A stretch of DNA of 64,000 nt. Origin: Grimontia marina. GTDB taxonomy: Bacteria > Pseudomonadota > Gammaproteobacteria > Enterobacterales > Vibrionaceae. The translations under genes were made by a program, and so were the position numbers. This document shows positions 26,406-35,849 of this stretch, one piece after another; position 1 is the first letter of the stretch, and every line of letters begins with the position of its first letter. The stretch lies in NCBI RefSeq assembly GCF_900060185.1, contig NZ_FIZY01000011.1:62001-126000 (forward strand), written 5' to 3'. The notes under the pieces are model-generated. The model did not search any database. It saw nothing but the letters and a program-made list of their open reading frames with translations, and was not told the DNA's origin.

Positions 26406-27431
26406 TCAGTCCCACTTGAAGTCCAACACCCTTTCATCGGCAATATAGAACAACAAATCGTTAGGTTTGATTTCCAGATCAAGCGGCGGATTCAGCCTGA
26501 CATGACTGTCGCGTCGGAAGCCAATCAGGGTTGCATCATGCTCTTTCTTCATGCGCATGAAGAGCACTTCAACTGTGGTGTATTGTGCGTCGCCAGGGTA
26601 GGCGACCGCGTATTGCGTCATGCCTTTTCGTGTGTTCAAAAGCTCATGGTGAAGCTCAGAAGAGCCTGGGTCCACAGCAGATTTCGCCATCATTTCCACC
26701 GACACAGAAGGAATACACTCCGCGTTCGGGCAGTGGGTTTTCAAAAGGTCAGACAGCACTTCTTCCTGGAAGTAAGCGAGAATGTGCACATCCGGATTTT
26801 TGCTGGCACAGAATAGCGCCGCCGCGAAGGTGATGTCGTCTTCCGGGTTGTCGATGATGATGCAGTCCGCATCACTCACGCCTGCGCGGCTCATCGCGGT
26901 TTCATCGGTAAAGCTGGTGGTGCGGACAAAATCGATTTCCTTTGGCAGAGGGTTTTCAATGTCAGCACGCACACACAGCACGATGGGGCGCTTGTCTTTT
27001 TCTTCGTGCAGAAGCATGTCGATGAGGTGAAGGGTTCGGCTTTCGTTCCAACCCAAAATCAAAATGTGTCCGGACACGTCAATGCTCCTTCTTCCTAACA
27101 GTCCTTTGCGCCAATACTCAATGGTGACACCCGCCAAACGGCCTACGCCGATGGCAAAAATACTCAGTCCACAAGGGATCACAAACAGCGCGACAATCCA
27201 TTTACCCGCCGATGTGGTGGGAGACATGTCGCCGTAACCCACTGTAGAAGCGGTCACTAACAGATAATAGATATAATCAACGAAGGGAGAAGTAAGAGCA
27301 TGCTCTCCCGCCAAGCGAAGCAGCACCCAGCTTATGACCGCATAGGACAATACTGCAGTAATGACGTGCTTCCCGCTTAAACGCTGAAATTGAGAGGTGA
27401 TCCATCGGCGAACCATGTACCACTTGTTCAT
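26406..27431 (-). CDS. Potassium channel with RCK/TrkA-N domain
   Basis: This 341-residue protein has two membrane helices around a pore loop with the K+ selectivity filter TVGYGD (63-68). A cytosolic Rossmann domain (HILILGWNES-, about 118-235) and a C-terminal RCK-like part follow. This is the architecture of prokaryotic two-helix K+ channels gated by ligand or nucleotide. It should conduct K+ passively as a tetramer. The gene is single, convergent with GTPase B across a strong terminator. Confidence 0.88.
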   Translation of the reverse strand: MNKWYMVRRWITSQFQRLSGKHVITAVLSYAVISWVLLRLAGEHALTSPFVDYIYYLLVTASTVGYGDMSPTTSAGKWIVALFVIPCGLSIFAIGVGRLAGVTIEYWRKGLLGRRSIDVSGHILILGWNESRTLHLIDMLLHEEKDKRPIVLCVRADIENPLPKEIDFVRTTSFTDETAMSRAGVSDADCIIIDNPEDDITFAAALFCASKNPDVHILAYFQEEVLSDLLKTHCPNAECIPSVSVEMMAKSAVDPGSSELHHELLNTRKGMTQYAVAYPGDAQYTTVEVLFMRMKKEHDATLIGFRRDSHVRLNPPLDLEIKPNDLLFYIADERVLDFKWD

Positions 27432-27608
27432 CAGCCGTTTTCCTTAACCTTCTTAGAGTCCAAACTAGCTTGCCACTATAACAGTCTAATCCATCAGCAA
27501 ATTTCTCAATTTTGCCGACTGTGAAAAAGTTCTCAGATTCGGGTTAGGCAGCAGCATTGATTAGCGTGTAGATTGAAAACAGTCATTCTTTACGAAAAGG
27601 ATCGCACC

Positions 27609-27956
27609 GTGAGTGACAACAAATATCTCGATGAATTTTCCGACGATGGATTCTGGACCAAAGCCCGTAACTTTGCGCAAAAAGCGGGTTACGACGTATT
27701 GGAAAATGCCCTCAAGCTCTACTACTCAGCAACCGATGACGATACACCCAAATGGGCGAAAACCACTATTTTCGCTGCGCTTGGTTACTTTATCGCGCCT
27801 ATTGATGCCATTCCCGACCTGACGCCTGCGGTTGGCTTCTCTGATGACCTCGGTGTACTGGCGGCAGCCGCTGCTGCGGTCGTGATGCACGTGAAAGCAG
27901 AACACGGCCAGAAAGCAGGCGAGAAGCTGGATCAGTGGTTTAAAAAGCTCAATTAA
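27609..27956 (+). CDS. YkvA family protein (DUF1232)
   Basis: This 115-residue protein has the DUF1232 signature WAKTTIFAALGYFIAPIDAIPDLTPAVGFSDDLGVL, quoted in part, followed by an Ala-rich hydrophobic helix. The family is small, probably membrane-associated and of unknown function. The GTG at 27609 follows AAAAGG and gives MSDNKYLDEF; a TTG at 27573 would add 12 residues. It is 23 bases upstream of the cupin gene, so they may be cotranscribed. Confidence 0.8.
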   Translation: MSDNKYLDEFSDDGFWTKARNFAQKAGYDVLENALKLYYSATDDDTPKWAKTTIFAALGYFIAPIDAIPDLTPAVGFSDDLGVLAAAAAAVVMHVKAEHGQKAGEKLDQWFKKLN

Positions 27957-27979
27957 TTTATCCATATAGGGGAAAGGGC

Positions 27980-28369
27980 ATGAAAGGAAGCAGAGTCAAC
28001 CTCAAGGATGCGTTTGAGAAAGTCACTTTCCTTGAAGACCGTACGCCGGAACACTCGCTGAGCGGTGAAGGGGAAGATGCCTTTGCAACACTGGCAGATT
28101 ACCGAGATGGTGGCGTTTTCATTGCCCACTACGAAGGAAAGAGTGAGTGGGAGCGTCATCCGGCCGACGAACTGGTCCATGTGCTGGAAGGGCAAACCAC
28201 CATTTTCTTGCTCAAAGGCGAAGAAGAAACACCCATTTCCTTGTCTGCCGGGGAGTTGGTTGTGGTGCCTGAAAATGTTTGGCACCGCTTTGATACACCA
28301 AGTGGCGTAAAGGTGATAACAGTGACACCGCAGCCGACTGAACACAGTATCGAAAGACCTGACAACTAG
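27980..28369 (+). CDS. Cupin-domain protein
   Basis: This 129-residue single-domain cupin has ERHPADELVHVLEGQTTIFL (first motif) and AGELVVVPENVWHRF (second motif), which place His and Glu residues suitable for metal binding. AGGGGAAAGGG precedes the ATG. Such small cupins may be isomerases, dioxygenases or ligand-binding proteins; the sequence does not decide. Confidence 0.8.
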   Translation: MKGSRVNLKDAFEKVTFLEDRTPEHSLSGEGEDAFATLADYRDGGVFIAHYEGKSEWERHPADELVHVLEGQTTIFLLKGEEETPISLSAGELVVVPENVWHRFDTPSGVKVITVTPQPTEHSIERPDN

Positions 28370-28450
28370 CGGAAATCAGCTCGGAATTTCTGGCTGTCGT
28401 GCTAGAATCGCTGCCCTGCAATTTCCGGACAAAGTCGACTAGGCGTCATC

Positions 28451-29461
28451 ATGACAAAACCGAACAAAACCACTTCACAACCGAAGAAAGGTCTGCACCC
28501 GAGAAATCCTCATCGAGCGCGATACGATTTCCCGGCGCTGATGAAAGGCACCCCAGAGCTCAAAGCCTTTGTGAAGAAGAACCCGTTCGGTGATCTGTCT
28601 GTCGACTTTTCCAACCCGCAGGCCGTGAAAACCCTCAACAAGGCTCTGCTGCAACACTTTTACCAAATCAGTTTCTGGGATATTCCAGAAGGCTATCTTT
28701 GCCCGCCAATTCCCGGCCGCGCGGATTACCTGCATTACTTGGCAGATCTGCTGGCTGAATCCAACGGTGTAGAAATTCCCAAAGGCAAAGCCGTGAAGGG
28801 GCTGGATATTGGCATGGGCGCAAACTGCGTGTACCCCATGGTCGGCCACCGTGTTTATGGCTGGCAGTTCGTGGGTGCGGATATTGACCCAGTATCCGTA
28901 AAAAGCGCGAAGCTGATGGTGGAGATGAACCCAAGCCTCAAAGGGGGCATTCAATTCCGCCTTCAAAAGAATCCAGACCACATTTTCGCAGGCATGATTA
29001 ACGCCAAAGAGCGTTTTGATTTCACCATGTGCAACCCGCCCTTCCATGCTTCGATGGCAGAGGCAACAAAAGGCTCTGAGCGCAAAGTGAAGAACCTGGC
29101 CGCTAATGCCCGCAAAAAAGGCTCGGAACCCTTCAAAGCGCAGCCAATGAAAGGCAAGGGTAAACCGATGCTGAATTTTGGTGGTCAGAACGCAGAGCTT
29201 TGGTGTCCGGGTGGCGAAGCTGCTTTTATCAAGCGAATGATAGAGCAAAGTGCCGACTTCAAGACTCAATGCCTGTGGTTCACCACCATGGTTTCCAAGA
29301 AAGAAAACCTGCCGGGTATATACAAGCAATTGAAAGCGTTAAAAGTCGAAGATGTCCGCACCATCGAAATGGCGCAAGGCCAGAAAGTAACGCGTATTGT
29401 GGCATGGACTTTCCTTAATGAATCTGCGCGCCAATACTGGTCGAAAAACGGCGAAAAATAG
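28451..29461 (+). CDS. rlmF: 23S rRNA (adenine1618-N6)-methyltransferase RlmF
   Basis: This 336-residue protein has the RlmF/YbiN-type start [16 protein letters not shown], a SAM-binding [13 protein letters not shown], the N6-adenine catalytic motif NPPF in [10 protein letters not shown] (about 196), and the Lys-rich insert typical of the family. It methylates A1618 of 23S rRNA. The length matches the family well. It is monocistronic as far as can be seen. Confidence 0.9.
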   Translation: MTKPNKTTSQPKKGLHPRNPHRARYDFPALMKGTPELKAFVKKNPFGDLSVDFSNPQAVKTLNKALLQHFYQISFWDIPEGYLCPPIPGRADYLHYLADLLAESNGVEIPKGKAVKGLDIGMGANCVYPMVGHRVYGWQFVGADIDPVSVKSAKLMVEMNPSLKGGIQFRLQKNPDHIFAGMINAKERFDFTMCNPPFHASMAEATKGSERKVKNLAANARKKGSEPFKAQPMKGKGKPMLNFGGQNAELWCPGGEAAFIKRMIEQSADFKTQCLWFTTMVSKKENLPGIYKQLKALKVEDVRTIEMAQGQKVTRIVAWTFLNESARQYWSKNGEK

Positions 29462-29591
29462 CGCGCTTTTCAGGCGGTTTTTGGTTGGAAAATCGCCGCC
29501 TTATGCAAGGTCGTCATAAGCGATAAAAAGTGGTGTTCTTTTTGTGGTTTTAGCAGTAAATTCTGCCTGAATTGACCTTTGAGAATACGCA

Positions 29592-29987
29592 GTGAAAACG
29601 CCGACCACGCGACTTCCCCTCTATGTTGCCCTGATGATGGTGCTGCTGTTAAGCGGCGCTGTGGGGGTTATTGGGGTCGACTTGGCGCAGGGGCATCACG
29701 CTGCTTTGCAGGATAGAGAAGGCGTACCGCTGGCGAAGGAAGAGTATTCGCTGCTTCGCACCATGGCATCACGCATTCTTCCCGATGACGTCGAGTTTAT
29801 CGATGACGAACCTTCATCACTGCCAGTGTTTCCGGCTTCAGGCATTTCTCTGCTTCTCTTTGGACTTTTGTCGTCAGGCTACTTCCGCATTCGCCAAAGC
29901 CAACAGAACATCACAGGCTTCTTCGCACCTTGTCATCTCCAGTTCCGCTTTATCCACTCAAGGGAAGGTTTCTCCAGCATCACTTAA
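29592..29987 (+). CDS. Hypothetical small membrane protein
   Basis: This possible 131-residue protein starts at GTG 29592. It has hydrophobic segments at about 8-30 (LYVALMMVLLLSGAVGVIGV) and 79-98 (PVFPASGISLLLFGLLSSGY) separated by an acidic stretch DDVEFIDDEPSS. No family is recognised and the ribosome site is weak. It ends 29 bases before the dedA start, so it could be the first gene of that operon. It may not be real. Confidence 0.45.
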   Translation: MKTPTTRLPLYVALMMVLLLSGAVGVIGVDLAQGHHAALQDREGVPLAKEEYSLLRTMASRILPDDVEFIDDEPSSLPVFPASGISLLLFGLLSSGYFRIRQSQQNITGFFAPCHLQFRFIHSREGFSSIT

Positions 29988-30016
29988 CCCTGTTAATTTT
30001 GATTCTTGGAGAGAAT

Positions 30017-30694
30017 ATGTTTGAAGCAATTCAGGAAGTGCTGGTGGCCTTGTGGAACCAGGATTTCGATGCGCTGCTGGCTCCTGGCAGTGCAACCCTA
30101 ATCTACATCATCGTGGCTGTGTTGATTTGTCTTGAAAGCGGCTTTTTACCGGCGGCTCCCCTACCTTGCGACAGCGTGGTTGTACTGGTTGGCACCTTGG
30201 CGGCCGTCGGTGTGTTAACGCCTGCTATCGCATTCCCACTGCTGATTGTGGCGGCTTCAATGGGAAGCTGGATGGCCTTCATGCAAGGTCGTTGGTTGAA
30301 CAAGCTGCCAATGGTGCAATCCTGGCTGAAGAAAGTGCCAGAAAAGAACATGAAAACTGTGGATGCTTTACTGCGTCAGCATGGTTTGGTGGCGCTTTTT
30401 GCAGCGCGCTTTATTCCGGGTGTTCGCTCGATTGTGCCAATGATGATGGGCATCCGAGTGAAAGAAGCACCACGTTTCCACTACTTCGCTTGGTTAAGTG
30501 CCACCCTTTGGGTGTTCCTGCTGGCGGGTATCGGATTTCTGCTGCCTTCACTGCCAGACGCGCTTGGACGAGCGGTAACCATGGGGCTGATGGCTGCTCC
30601 TGTTATCACGCTTTGTGCCGCGATTCTAACTGCCATTACCTGGCGAGTGCGCAAATTGCTGAGAGGCAATAAACCCCCTTCAGCACAAGCTTAA
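30017..30694 (+). CDS. DedA/SNARE-associated family membrane protein
   Basis: This 225-residue protein has the DedA pattern: ESGFLPAAPLPCDSVVVLVGTLA near the N-terminus and the RFIPGVRSIVPMMMGIRV motif near residue 135, with several membrane segments. DedA proteins are thought to act in phospholipid flipping or undecaprenyl-phosphate recycling. GGAGAG precedes the ATG at 30017, so longer upstream frames are not used. A strong terminator follows. Confidence 0.88.
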   Translation: MFEAIQEVLVALWNQDFDALLAPGSATLIYIIVAVLICLESGFLPAAPLPCDSVVVLVGTLAAVGVLTPAIAFPLLIVAASMGSWMAFMQGRWLNKLPMVQSWLKKVPEKNMKTVDALLRQHGLVALFAARFIPGVRSIVPMMMGIRVKEAPRFHYFAWLSATLWVFLLAGIGFLLPSLPDALGRAVTMGLMAAPVITLCAAILTAITWRVRKLLRGNKPPSAQA

Positions 30695-30711
30695 CCCCGA
30701 TCTGTTTTATC

Positions 30712-30744
30712 GCCACGTGGTTTGAAAAACCGACGTGGCTTTTC
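30712..30744 (+). terminator. Terminator after the DedA gene
   Basis: GCCACGTGGTTT and AAACC-ACGTGGC form a 12-base stem with one bulge and a GAA loop, followed by TTTTCT. Confidence 0.85.
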
Positions 30745-30770
30745 TGATCTTAACGAAGACGTTTTAACCC

Positions 30771-31883
30771 ATGAATATACTGCGCCCACGACTGGATATT
30801 CCGTTGCTGATCGCGATTGTCTCGCTGATCACTCTTGGCTCAATGAGCGTATGGAGCGCGAGCGGCTACAGTGTTCCCACTCTTGAGAGGCACCTCGCCC
30901 GTGCCATGATTGCGCTTCTGGCCTTACTGTTTTTCTCCTTGATCCCTGCCAAAACCTACCGGGCACTCACACCGCACCTTTTTGGTTTGGCGATTGTTTT
31001 ACTGCTTGGCGTGATTGTGGCGGGAGACACGGTCAACGGTGCCAAACGCTGGCTCGCGCTTGGCCCAATCCGTTTCCAGCCTTCAGAAATAGTGAAGGTG
31101 GCGGTACCTATGATAATCGCCTGGCTGATAGTGCGAGACCCCGGCAGACCGGGTCTGCAAAAAATTGGACTTTGCGCGTTGGTCACCGCATTACCGGCAG
31201 GGCTGATTGTGATTCAGCCAGACTTGGACGGCGCGATCTTTACTGTGATGTACGCACTGTTCGTGCTTTATCTAGCAGGTATGAGCTGGAAGATCATTGG
31301 CTCAGTGTTAGCAGCAGTTGCTGCGACAGTGCCGGTGATGTGGTTCTTCTTTATGGCCGACTACCAGAAACTTCGCGTCACCCAGTTTTTGAACCCCGAA
31401 TCAGACCCACTCGGCGCGGGTTATCAGATAATCCAATCTCTGATTGCGATAGGTTCAGGCGGAGTGCGCGGTAAAGGCTTTATGCACGCGACACAAGGGC
31501 AGTTGGGGTTTATCCCTGAAAGCCACACCGACTTTATCTTCTCGACCTTTGCCGAAGAGTGGGGCTTTCTGGGAAGTGCGGTCATGATTGCGCTGTATCT
31601 GTTTATCTCAGGCCGTGCTTTATGGCTGGCAGTCAACACGGCTTCACCATTTTCCCGCCTAGTCAGCGGCGCATTGGCGATGAGCTTCTTCCTCTATGCC
31701 TTTATCAACTTGGGCATGGTAAGTGGTTTGCTACCCGTAATGGGAAGTCCACTGCCATTTATCAGCTACGGCGGCACGGCGATGATCACCCAAGGCGCAT
31801 GCTTCGGCATCATCATGGCGCTCTGTTGCGGCAAGCAACCCGTAGAAGCAACGTGGAGTGCGAGGACGTTTTCGAAGGTGTAA
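30771..31883 (+). CDS. rodA: RodA/FtsW family SEDS protein
   Basis: This 370-residue polytopic SEDS protein has the family signatures GAKRWLALGPIRFQPSEIVK, VIQPDLDGAIF, NPESDPLGAGYQIIQSLIAIGSGG, FIPESHTDFIFSTFAEEWG and GSPLPFISYGGTAMI. Length and motifs favour RodA over FtsW. SEDS proteins polymerise peptidoglycan glycan strands with a partner class-B PBP. Here no PBP2 gene is adjacent, unlike the usual mrdAB operon. It could be a second, solitary RodA paralog. Confidence 0.85.
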   Translation: MNILRPRLDIPLLIAIVSLITLGSMSVWSASGYSVPTLERHLARAMIALLALLFFSLIPAKTYRALTPHLFGLAIVLLLGVIVAGDTVNGAKRWLALGPIRFQPSEIVKVAVPMIIAWLIVRDPGRPGLQKIGLCALVTALPAGLIVIQPDLDGAIFTVMYALFVLYLAGMSWKIIGSVLAAVAATVPVMWFFFMADYQKLRVTQFLNPESDPLGAGYQIIQSLIAIGSGGVRGKGFMHATQGQLGFIPESHTDFIFSTFAEEWGFLGSAVMIALYLFISGRALWLAVNTASPFSRLVSGALAMSFFLYAFINLGMVSGLLPVMGSPLPFISYGGTAMITQGACFGIIMALCCGKQPVEATWSARTFSKV

Positions 31884-32276
31884 ATAGGGATGCCTCAAGA
31901 AATATTGGGCATTACCTGTTTTCAATGGCTTCTGCCAAACAGCCAGCCAGTTTCACTGAGTCCGTGATGGTGCGGAAAAAACAAAACAAAACCAATTATG
32001 TTGAAGTGCGCCGCATTCTTTAAAGGAGTCGCGTGTCTCATCTGTGAAACTTTCTTTCTGTATTTCCCCAGATTTCTCTCAGTAACTGTTTGCTTTAACA
32101 ATTAATCTGATTTCCACAGTGTCTCAGTCTTATTTATGAATCAATATTCTCACCATTGAATTCCCCTCAATCTCTTCTAGCTTATTTTTCGATACGAAAT
32201 TATACGCGCGCCCGATTTGCGATTTGGGTGTGCTGATTAGGCTTAACAACCATTAGACGTAATTTATCGAGGACAT
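31884..32276. other. Intergenic region before the FG-GAP lipoprotein
   Basis: About 390 bases contain only a short open stretch ending in MVRKKQNKTNYVEVRRIL, not supported as a gene. No convincing terminator for the RodA gene is visible. Confidence 0.4.
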
Positions 32277-34452
32277 ATGATGTATTTCTTCAAGAAGGCA
32301 ATATGGGTGGTGCCGGCATTCTCGCTCGGACTCACCGCTTGTGGGGGGGGATGGGGATGACGCCTCCGTACCGGGGAACACGAATAGTCTCCCTTTACCG
32401 GGCGCACCAGTTTTAGCACAACCGACGGTGGGGGCGCTCACAGATGATGCTTATCCTGTCACCTTCAGCTGGAGTCGCGCGGCGAATGCGACGGGCTATA
32501 CCCTGTGTAGAAAAGATGAATCACAAGACGATAACTGTGCAAAACAGGGCGAACCGACGACCAATACATCACTGAACCTGCCTCTGAGTTTGGACACGAC
32601 GGCTGACTATTTTGTATTGGCCTCTAACAGTACGGGCAAAACAGCGTCTAATGAGATAGCCGTATCTATTCCCAAACCAGAGATGCCGGTTTTAGCGACG
32701 CCACAGGTGGGTGCGTTCAACGTTAGTTCTAGTTCTTACCCTGTCACCTTTAGCTGGGATAGCGCCGAGTATGCGACGCACTATACCTTGTGCAGAGAAG
32801 ACGGATCAGAAGACGATAACTGTCAATTTCTACAACAAACCGAAGCTAACAATACGTCGCTTACTGTCAATCTAAATTTGGACGAACCGGCTAATTATTT
32901 TGTATTGGCCTCTAACGGTACGGGCAAAACAGCGTCTGTTAAGCAAGCCCTCTCTCCCGCTCCTGGTGCAACGAATTTCTCGATAGGGGTGGGTGAGCTC
33001 GAAAATGGCTATCATCCTGTCACCTTTAACTGGGAGGAAGCCGACCATGCGACGGGATATACCTTGTGCAGAAAAAATGAAGCACTCGATGATAACTGTG
33101 AAAAGCTGGGCGAAACGAACGAATTGTCCCTTACTCTGAGTTTGGGCCCACTGAAAAATCATTTGGCTGAATTTTTTGTGCTAGCCGAAAACAGTACGGA
33201 CAAAACAGCGTCTGTTGCCAAATCCTTAGAACGATCAGACCTGACCACCTTGATAACCTACATCAAGGCCTCGAATAGCGAGGAAGATGACTATTTTGCC
33301 TACTCGTTATCAATGTCATCGGATGGCAACACCGTCGCGGTGGGGGCTTATCAGGAAGATTCCAGTTCCAGGGAAATTAACAGTGGCGAGAGCAATAATA
33401 GTGCAAGTTCTGCCGGCGCGGTGTATGTGTACCGCTTTGCCAATGGCAGTTGGACGCAGCAGGCCTACATCAAGGCCTTGAATGCGGATGCAGGAGACCG
33501 TTTTGGCCACTCGGTATCAGTGTCAGGGGATGGTAACACCCTCGTGGTGGGGGCTTATGGGGAATCTTCCAAAGCTACCACCATTAACGGTGACGGGAAT
33601 AATAATGAAGCAGGTTATTCCGGCGCGGCATATGTATACCGGTTTGACGGTAGCAGTTGGACGCAGCAGGCCATCATCAAGGCCTCGAATGCGGATCCAG
33701 GTGACAGTTTTGGCCTCGTGGTATCGGTGTCAGGGGATGGCAACACCCTCGCGGTAGGGGCTCCCTTTGAAAGATCCATTAATACTGACGAGAGCAATAA
33801 TGATTCAAATAGTGTTGGCGCTGCGTATGTGTACCGCTTTGAGAATGACAAATGGACGCAGCAGGACTACATCAAGGCCTCGAATGCCGGGTACAGAGAC
33901 TTTTTTGGCTACGCGTTATCAGTGTCAGGGGATGGCAACACCCTCGCGGTGGGGGCTAAAGAAGAAGATTCCGATGCCGATCTCACTGACCCTACCGGGG
34001 TAACTGATTCCGGCGCGGTGTATGTATACCGCTCTGACGGTAGCAATTGGTCGGAGGAGGCCTACATCAAGGCCTCGAATGCCGAGTCAGAAGACAATTT
34101 TGGCTGGTCGGTATCAGTGTCAGAGGATGGCAACACCCTCGCGGTGGCGGCTTATTTTGAAGATTCCGGTTCCCAGGGGTTTAACACTGACGGGAGCGGT
34201 ACTAGCGTAATTAATTCCGGCGCGGTATATGTATATCGCCTTGAAAATGAAAATGACGAATGGTCGCAGCAGGCCTACATCAAGGCCTCGAATACCGGCC
34301 TATATGACTATTTTGGCTACGCGTTATCAGTGTCAGGGGATGGCAACGCCCTCGCGGTGGGGGCTCGTGGGGAAGGATCCGATGCTACCAGCATTAACGG
34401 TGACGGAGACAATGACAATGCAGGTGATGCCGGCGCGGTGTACATCTACTAG
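32277..34452 (+). pseudogene. FG-GAP repeat lipoprotein with frameshift in a G8 tract
   Basis: A good start (GAGGACAT-ATG) encodes a signal peptide ending in lipobox GLTA-Cys22. The next eight G residues put the frame into an early stop after GGGWG. Removing one G joins it to a 700-residue open frame, giving about 724 residues. That frame has three repeats of about 85 residues (YPVTFSW, TGYTLCRKDE, DYFVLASNSTGKTAS), fibronectin III-like. Six FG-GAP/beta-propeller repeats of about 65 residues follow (YIKASNA, FGYALSVSGDGNTLAVGA, GAVYVYR). It ends abruptly after GAVYIY. It could be a phase-variable surface protein, a pseudogene or a sequencing error. Confidence 0.75.
32343..32350 (+). repeat. 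Poly-G (8) homopolymer at the lipobox
   Basis: Eight consecutive G residues follow the lipobox Cys codon. Seven (or ten) would keep the reading frame open and eight closes it, the classic layout of slipped-strand phase variation. Confidence 0.7.
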
Positions 34453-34470
34453 CCCATACCAGTAGTCACA

Positions 34471-34537
34471 ATGGACGCGCCCAAACACGGTGTTGCACCA
34501 GACCGAGAGGTGAAATCCGTGAATCGGGCGCGTCCAT
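34471..34537. other. Long stepped hairpin after the FG-GAP gene
   Basis: ATGGACGCGCCC (34471-34482) pairs perfectly with GGGCGCGTCCAT (34526-34537). Nested inside are CACGG/CCGTG and CACC/GGTG with small symmetric internal loops. No T tail follows directly. It may be a transcript end structure, a structured RNA or a recombination site; the sequence does not settle which. Confidence 0.6.
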
Positions 34538-34709
34538 ATCTATCCCAAGGGCTCGGTTTCTTTTTGTGGGCTCAGCCAACAATGAGCTAAAACAACAAAG
34601 TGAAAAGTGAGTGTGTCACTTTGCGTAAATAGCGCTTATCCGGAGTGGTTGTTTGTTAACAGCATCGCCAGCTTTATTGTCCAAAAGTTCTTTTACCTCG
34701 TGATATTAC

Positions 34710-35285
34710 CTATTCGCCTGATTTATTGAGCAAAGTTTTCAACCTTTCGGGCAGTCTCTCAACCAACTCAGGATTGTCCGCGAGCATCTGCTCCAAAAAC
34801 TCACGGGCTTGTTGCTCCTGACCTGCATCTAGTAGCCTTTCTACATCTGTGAATTCTGCGACTGCGGCTTCTTCCAACTCAATTTGCGGTAGGGACCTGA
34901 TGGTCGAAGGCGCGTTGCGGAAGAAACGCTGTTCCTCTGGTTTTGTTGGCAACGCATCCATTGATTGCAACGCATTGGTTTCATCGTCAGACAAGGTTTC
35001 AGGGCTGATGCGTATAGGGGAGGGATTTCGTTTGATAACAGTTTCGCGAATAGGCTCGATACCTTGAGGTACTTCTAGAGTGTCATCGACCCATTTCCAA
35101 GGTGCCAGCAAGGCAACAAAAGCGACTGTTGCGGCGGCACCAGCATAGGTCCGCCAAGGTATGTGTTTTTTGTGCTGGCTGCCTGCATAGGCAAGGATGC
35201 AATTATCTAGAGCTTTGCTTGATGTTTCTGTCGCACTTTCCTTGTACAGCGCGACAATGTCTTCGTCTTTGATTGGCGCTGTCAT
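34710..35285 (-). CDS. Probable anti-sigma factor
   Basis: This 191-residue protein has a cytoplasmic N-terminal region (MTAPIKDEDIVALYKESA), one membrane helix at about 52-69 (YAGAAATVAFVALLAPW) and an acidic extracytoplasmic part ending in VERLLDAGQEQQAREFLEQM. Its ATG overlaps the sigma-factor stop codon (ATGA), so the two are coupled. The position and topology are those of an ECF anti-sigma factor, although no zinc-binding HxxxCxxC motif is seen. The signal sensed is unknown. Confidence 0.7.
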   Translation of the reverse strand: MTAPIKDEDIVALYKESATETSSKALDNCILAYAGSQHKKHIPWRTYAGAAATVAFVALLAPWKWVDDTLEVPQGIEPIRETVIKRNPSPIRISPETLSDDETNALQSMDALPTKPEEQRFFRNAPSTIRSLPQIELEEAAVAEFTDVERLLDAGQEQQAREFLEQMLADNPELVERLPERLKTLLNKSGE

Positions 35286-35827
35286 TGTCTGTCTCCGAGT
35301 TTTTTGGTCAGGCATTGGCGAAGCTGATCCATGGCATAGCGAAGGCGGGTTTTCACAGCCTCCGCTTTCGCACCGACGATCTCACAAATCTGCGCTGGCT
35401 CAAAGCCTGCTTCATGGCGAAGTAAAAACGCTTCCCTCTGCAAAGGGGCGAGCAGTGCCATGCAGGCTTTAATGGCGGTTTGTTTGTCACCATCCCAATC
35501 CGGTGTTTCGCCCTGCTCGTCTTTCAGAGATTGGGCATAAGCGCTGGATGACATCATCTTGCGGTGTTCATCAATCACCAAATTATGGGCAATGTGATAC
35601 AGCCAGGTGGTGAACTTGGCGGACGGCGCATAGCTTTCCCGCTTATCAATCACGCGGTACCAAACATCCTGATATAACTCTTCGGCACGGGCGTGTTGCG
35701 CCGTACCCAATTGACGGACGAAGTAGCGATACAGCGGATTTTTATGGCGTTGATAGAGCTCAGCAAAGGCGTGCTGGTCGCCTTTGCTGAAGTTCACCAT
35801 CAATGTTTCGTCGGTTTGTGTATCCAT
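35282..35827 (-). CDS. ECF-type RNA polymerase sigma factor
   Basis: This 181-residue sigma-70 family protein of the RpoE type has region 2 (YQRHKNPLYRYFVRQLG, then EELYQDVWYRVI, KFTTWLYHIAHNLVIDEHR) and region 4 (PLQREAFLLRHEAGFEPAQI, AEAVKTRLRYAMDQLRQCL). It is the middle gene of a leftward operon: VWA lipoprotein, sigma, anti-sigma. A 22-base gap separates it from the VWA gene. Target genes cannot be read here; autoregulation is likely but no promoter consensus is certain. Confidence 0.85.
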   Translation of the reverse strand: MDTQTDETLMVNFSKGDQHAFAELYQRHKNPLYRYFVRQLGTAQHARAEELYQDVWYRVIDKRESYAPSAKFTTWLYHIAHNLVIDEHRKMMSSSAYAQSLKDEQGETPDWDGDKQTAIKACMALLAPLQREAFLLRHEAGFEPAQICEIVGAKAEAVKTRLRYAMDQLRQCLTKKLGDRQ

Positions 35828-35849
35828 GGATGCCTGTTAACAAATGCCC

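Noticed and set aside
33241-34440. Regular DNA repeats that could suggest a CRISPR or satellite array
   Set aside because: The repeats are in frame and encode propeller blades of about 65 residues.
34471-34537. Integron attC site reading of the stepped hairpin
   Set aside because: The core GTTRRRY/RYYYAAC boxes are not visible at its ends and no integron integrase or cassette array is nearby.
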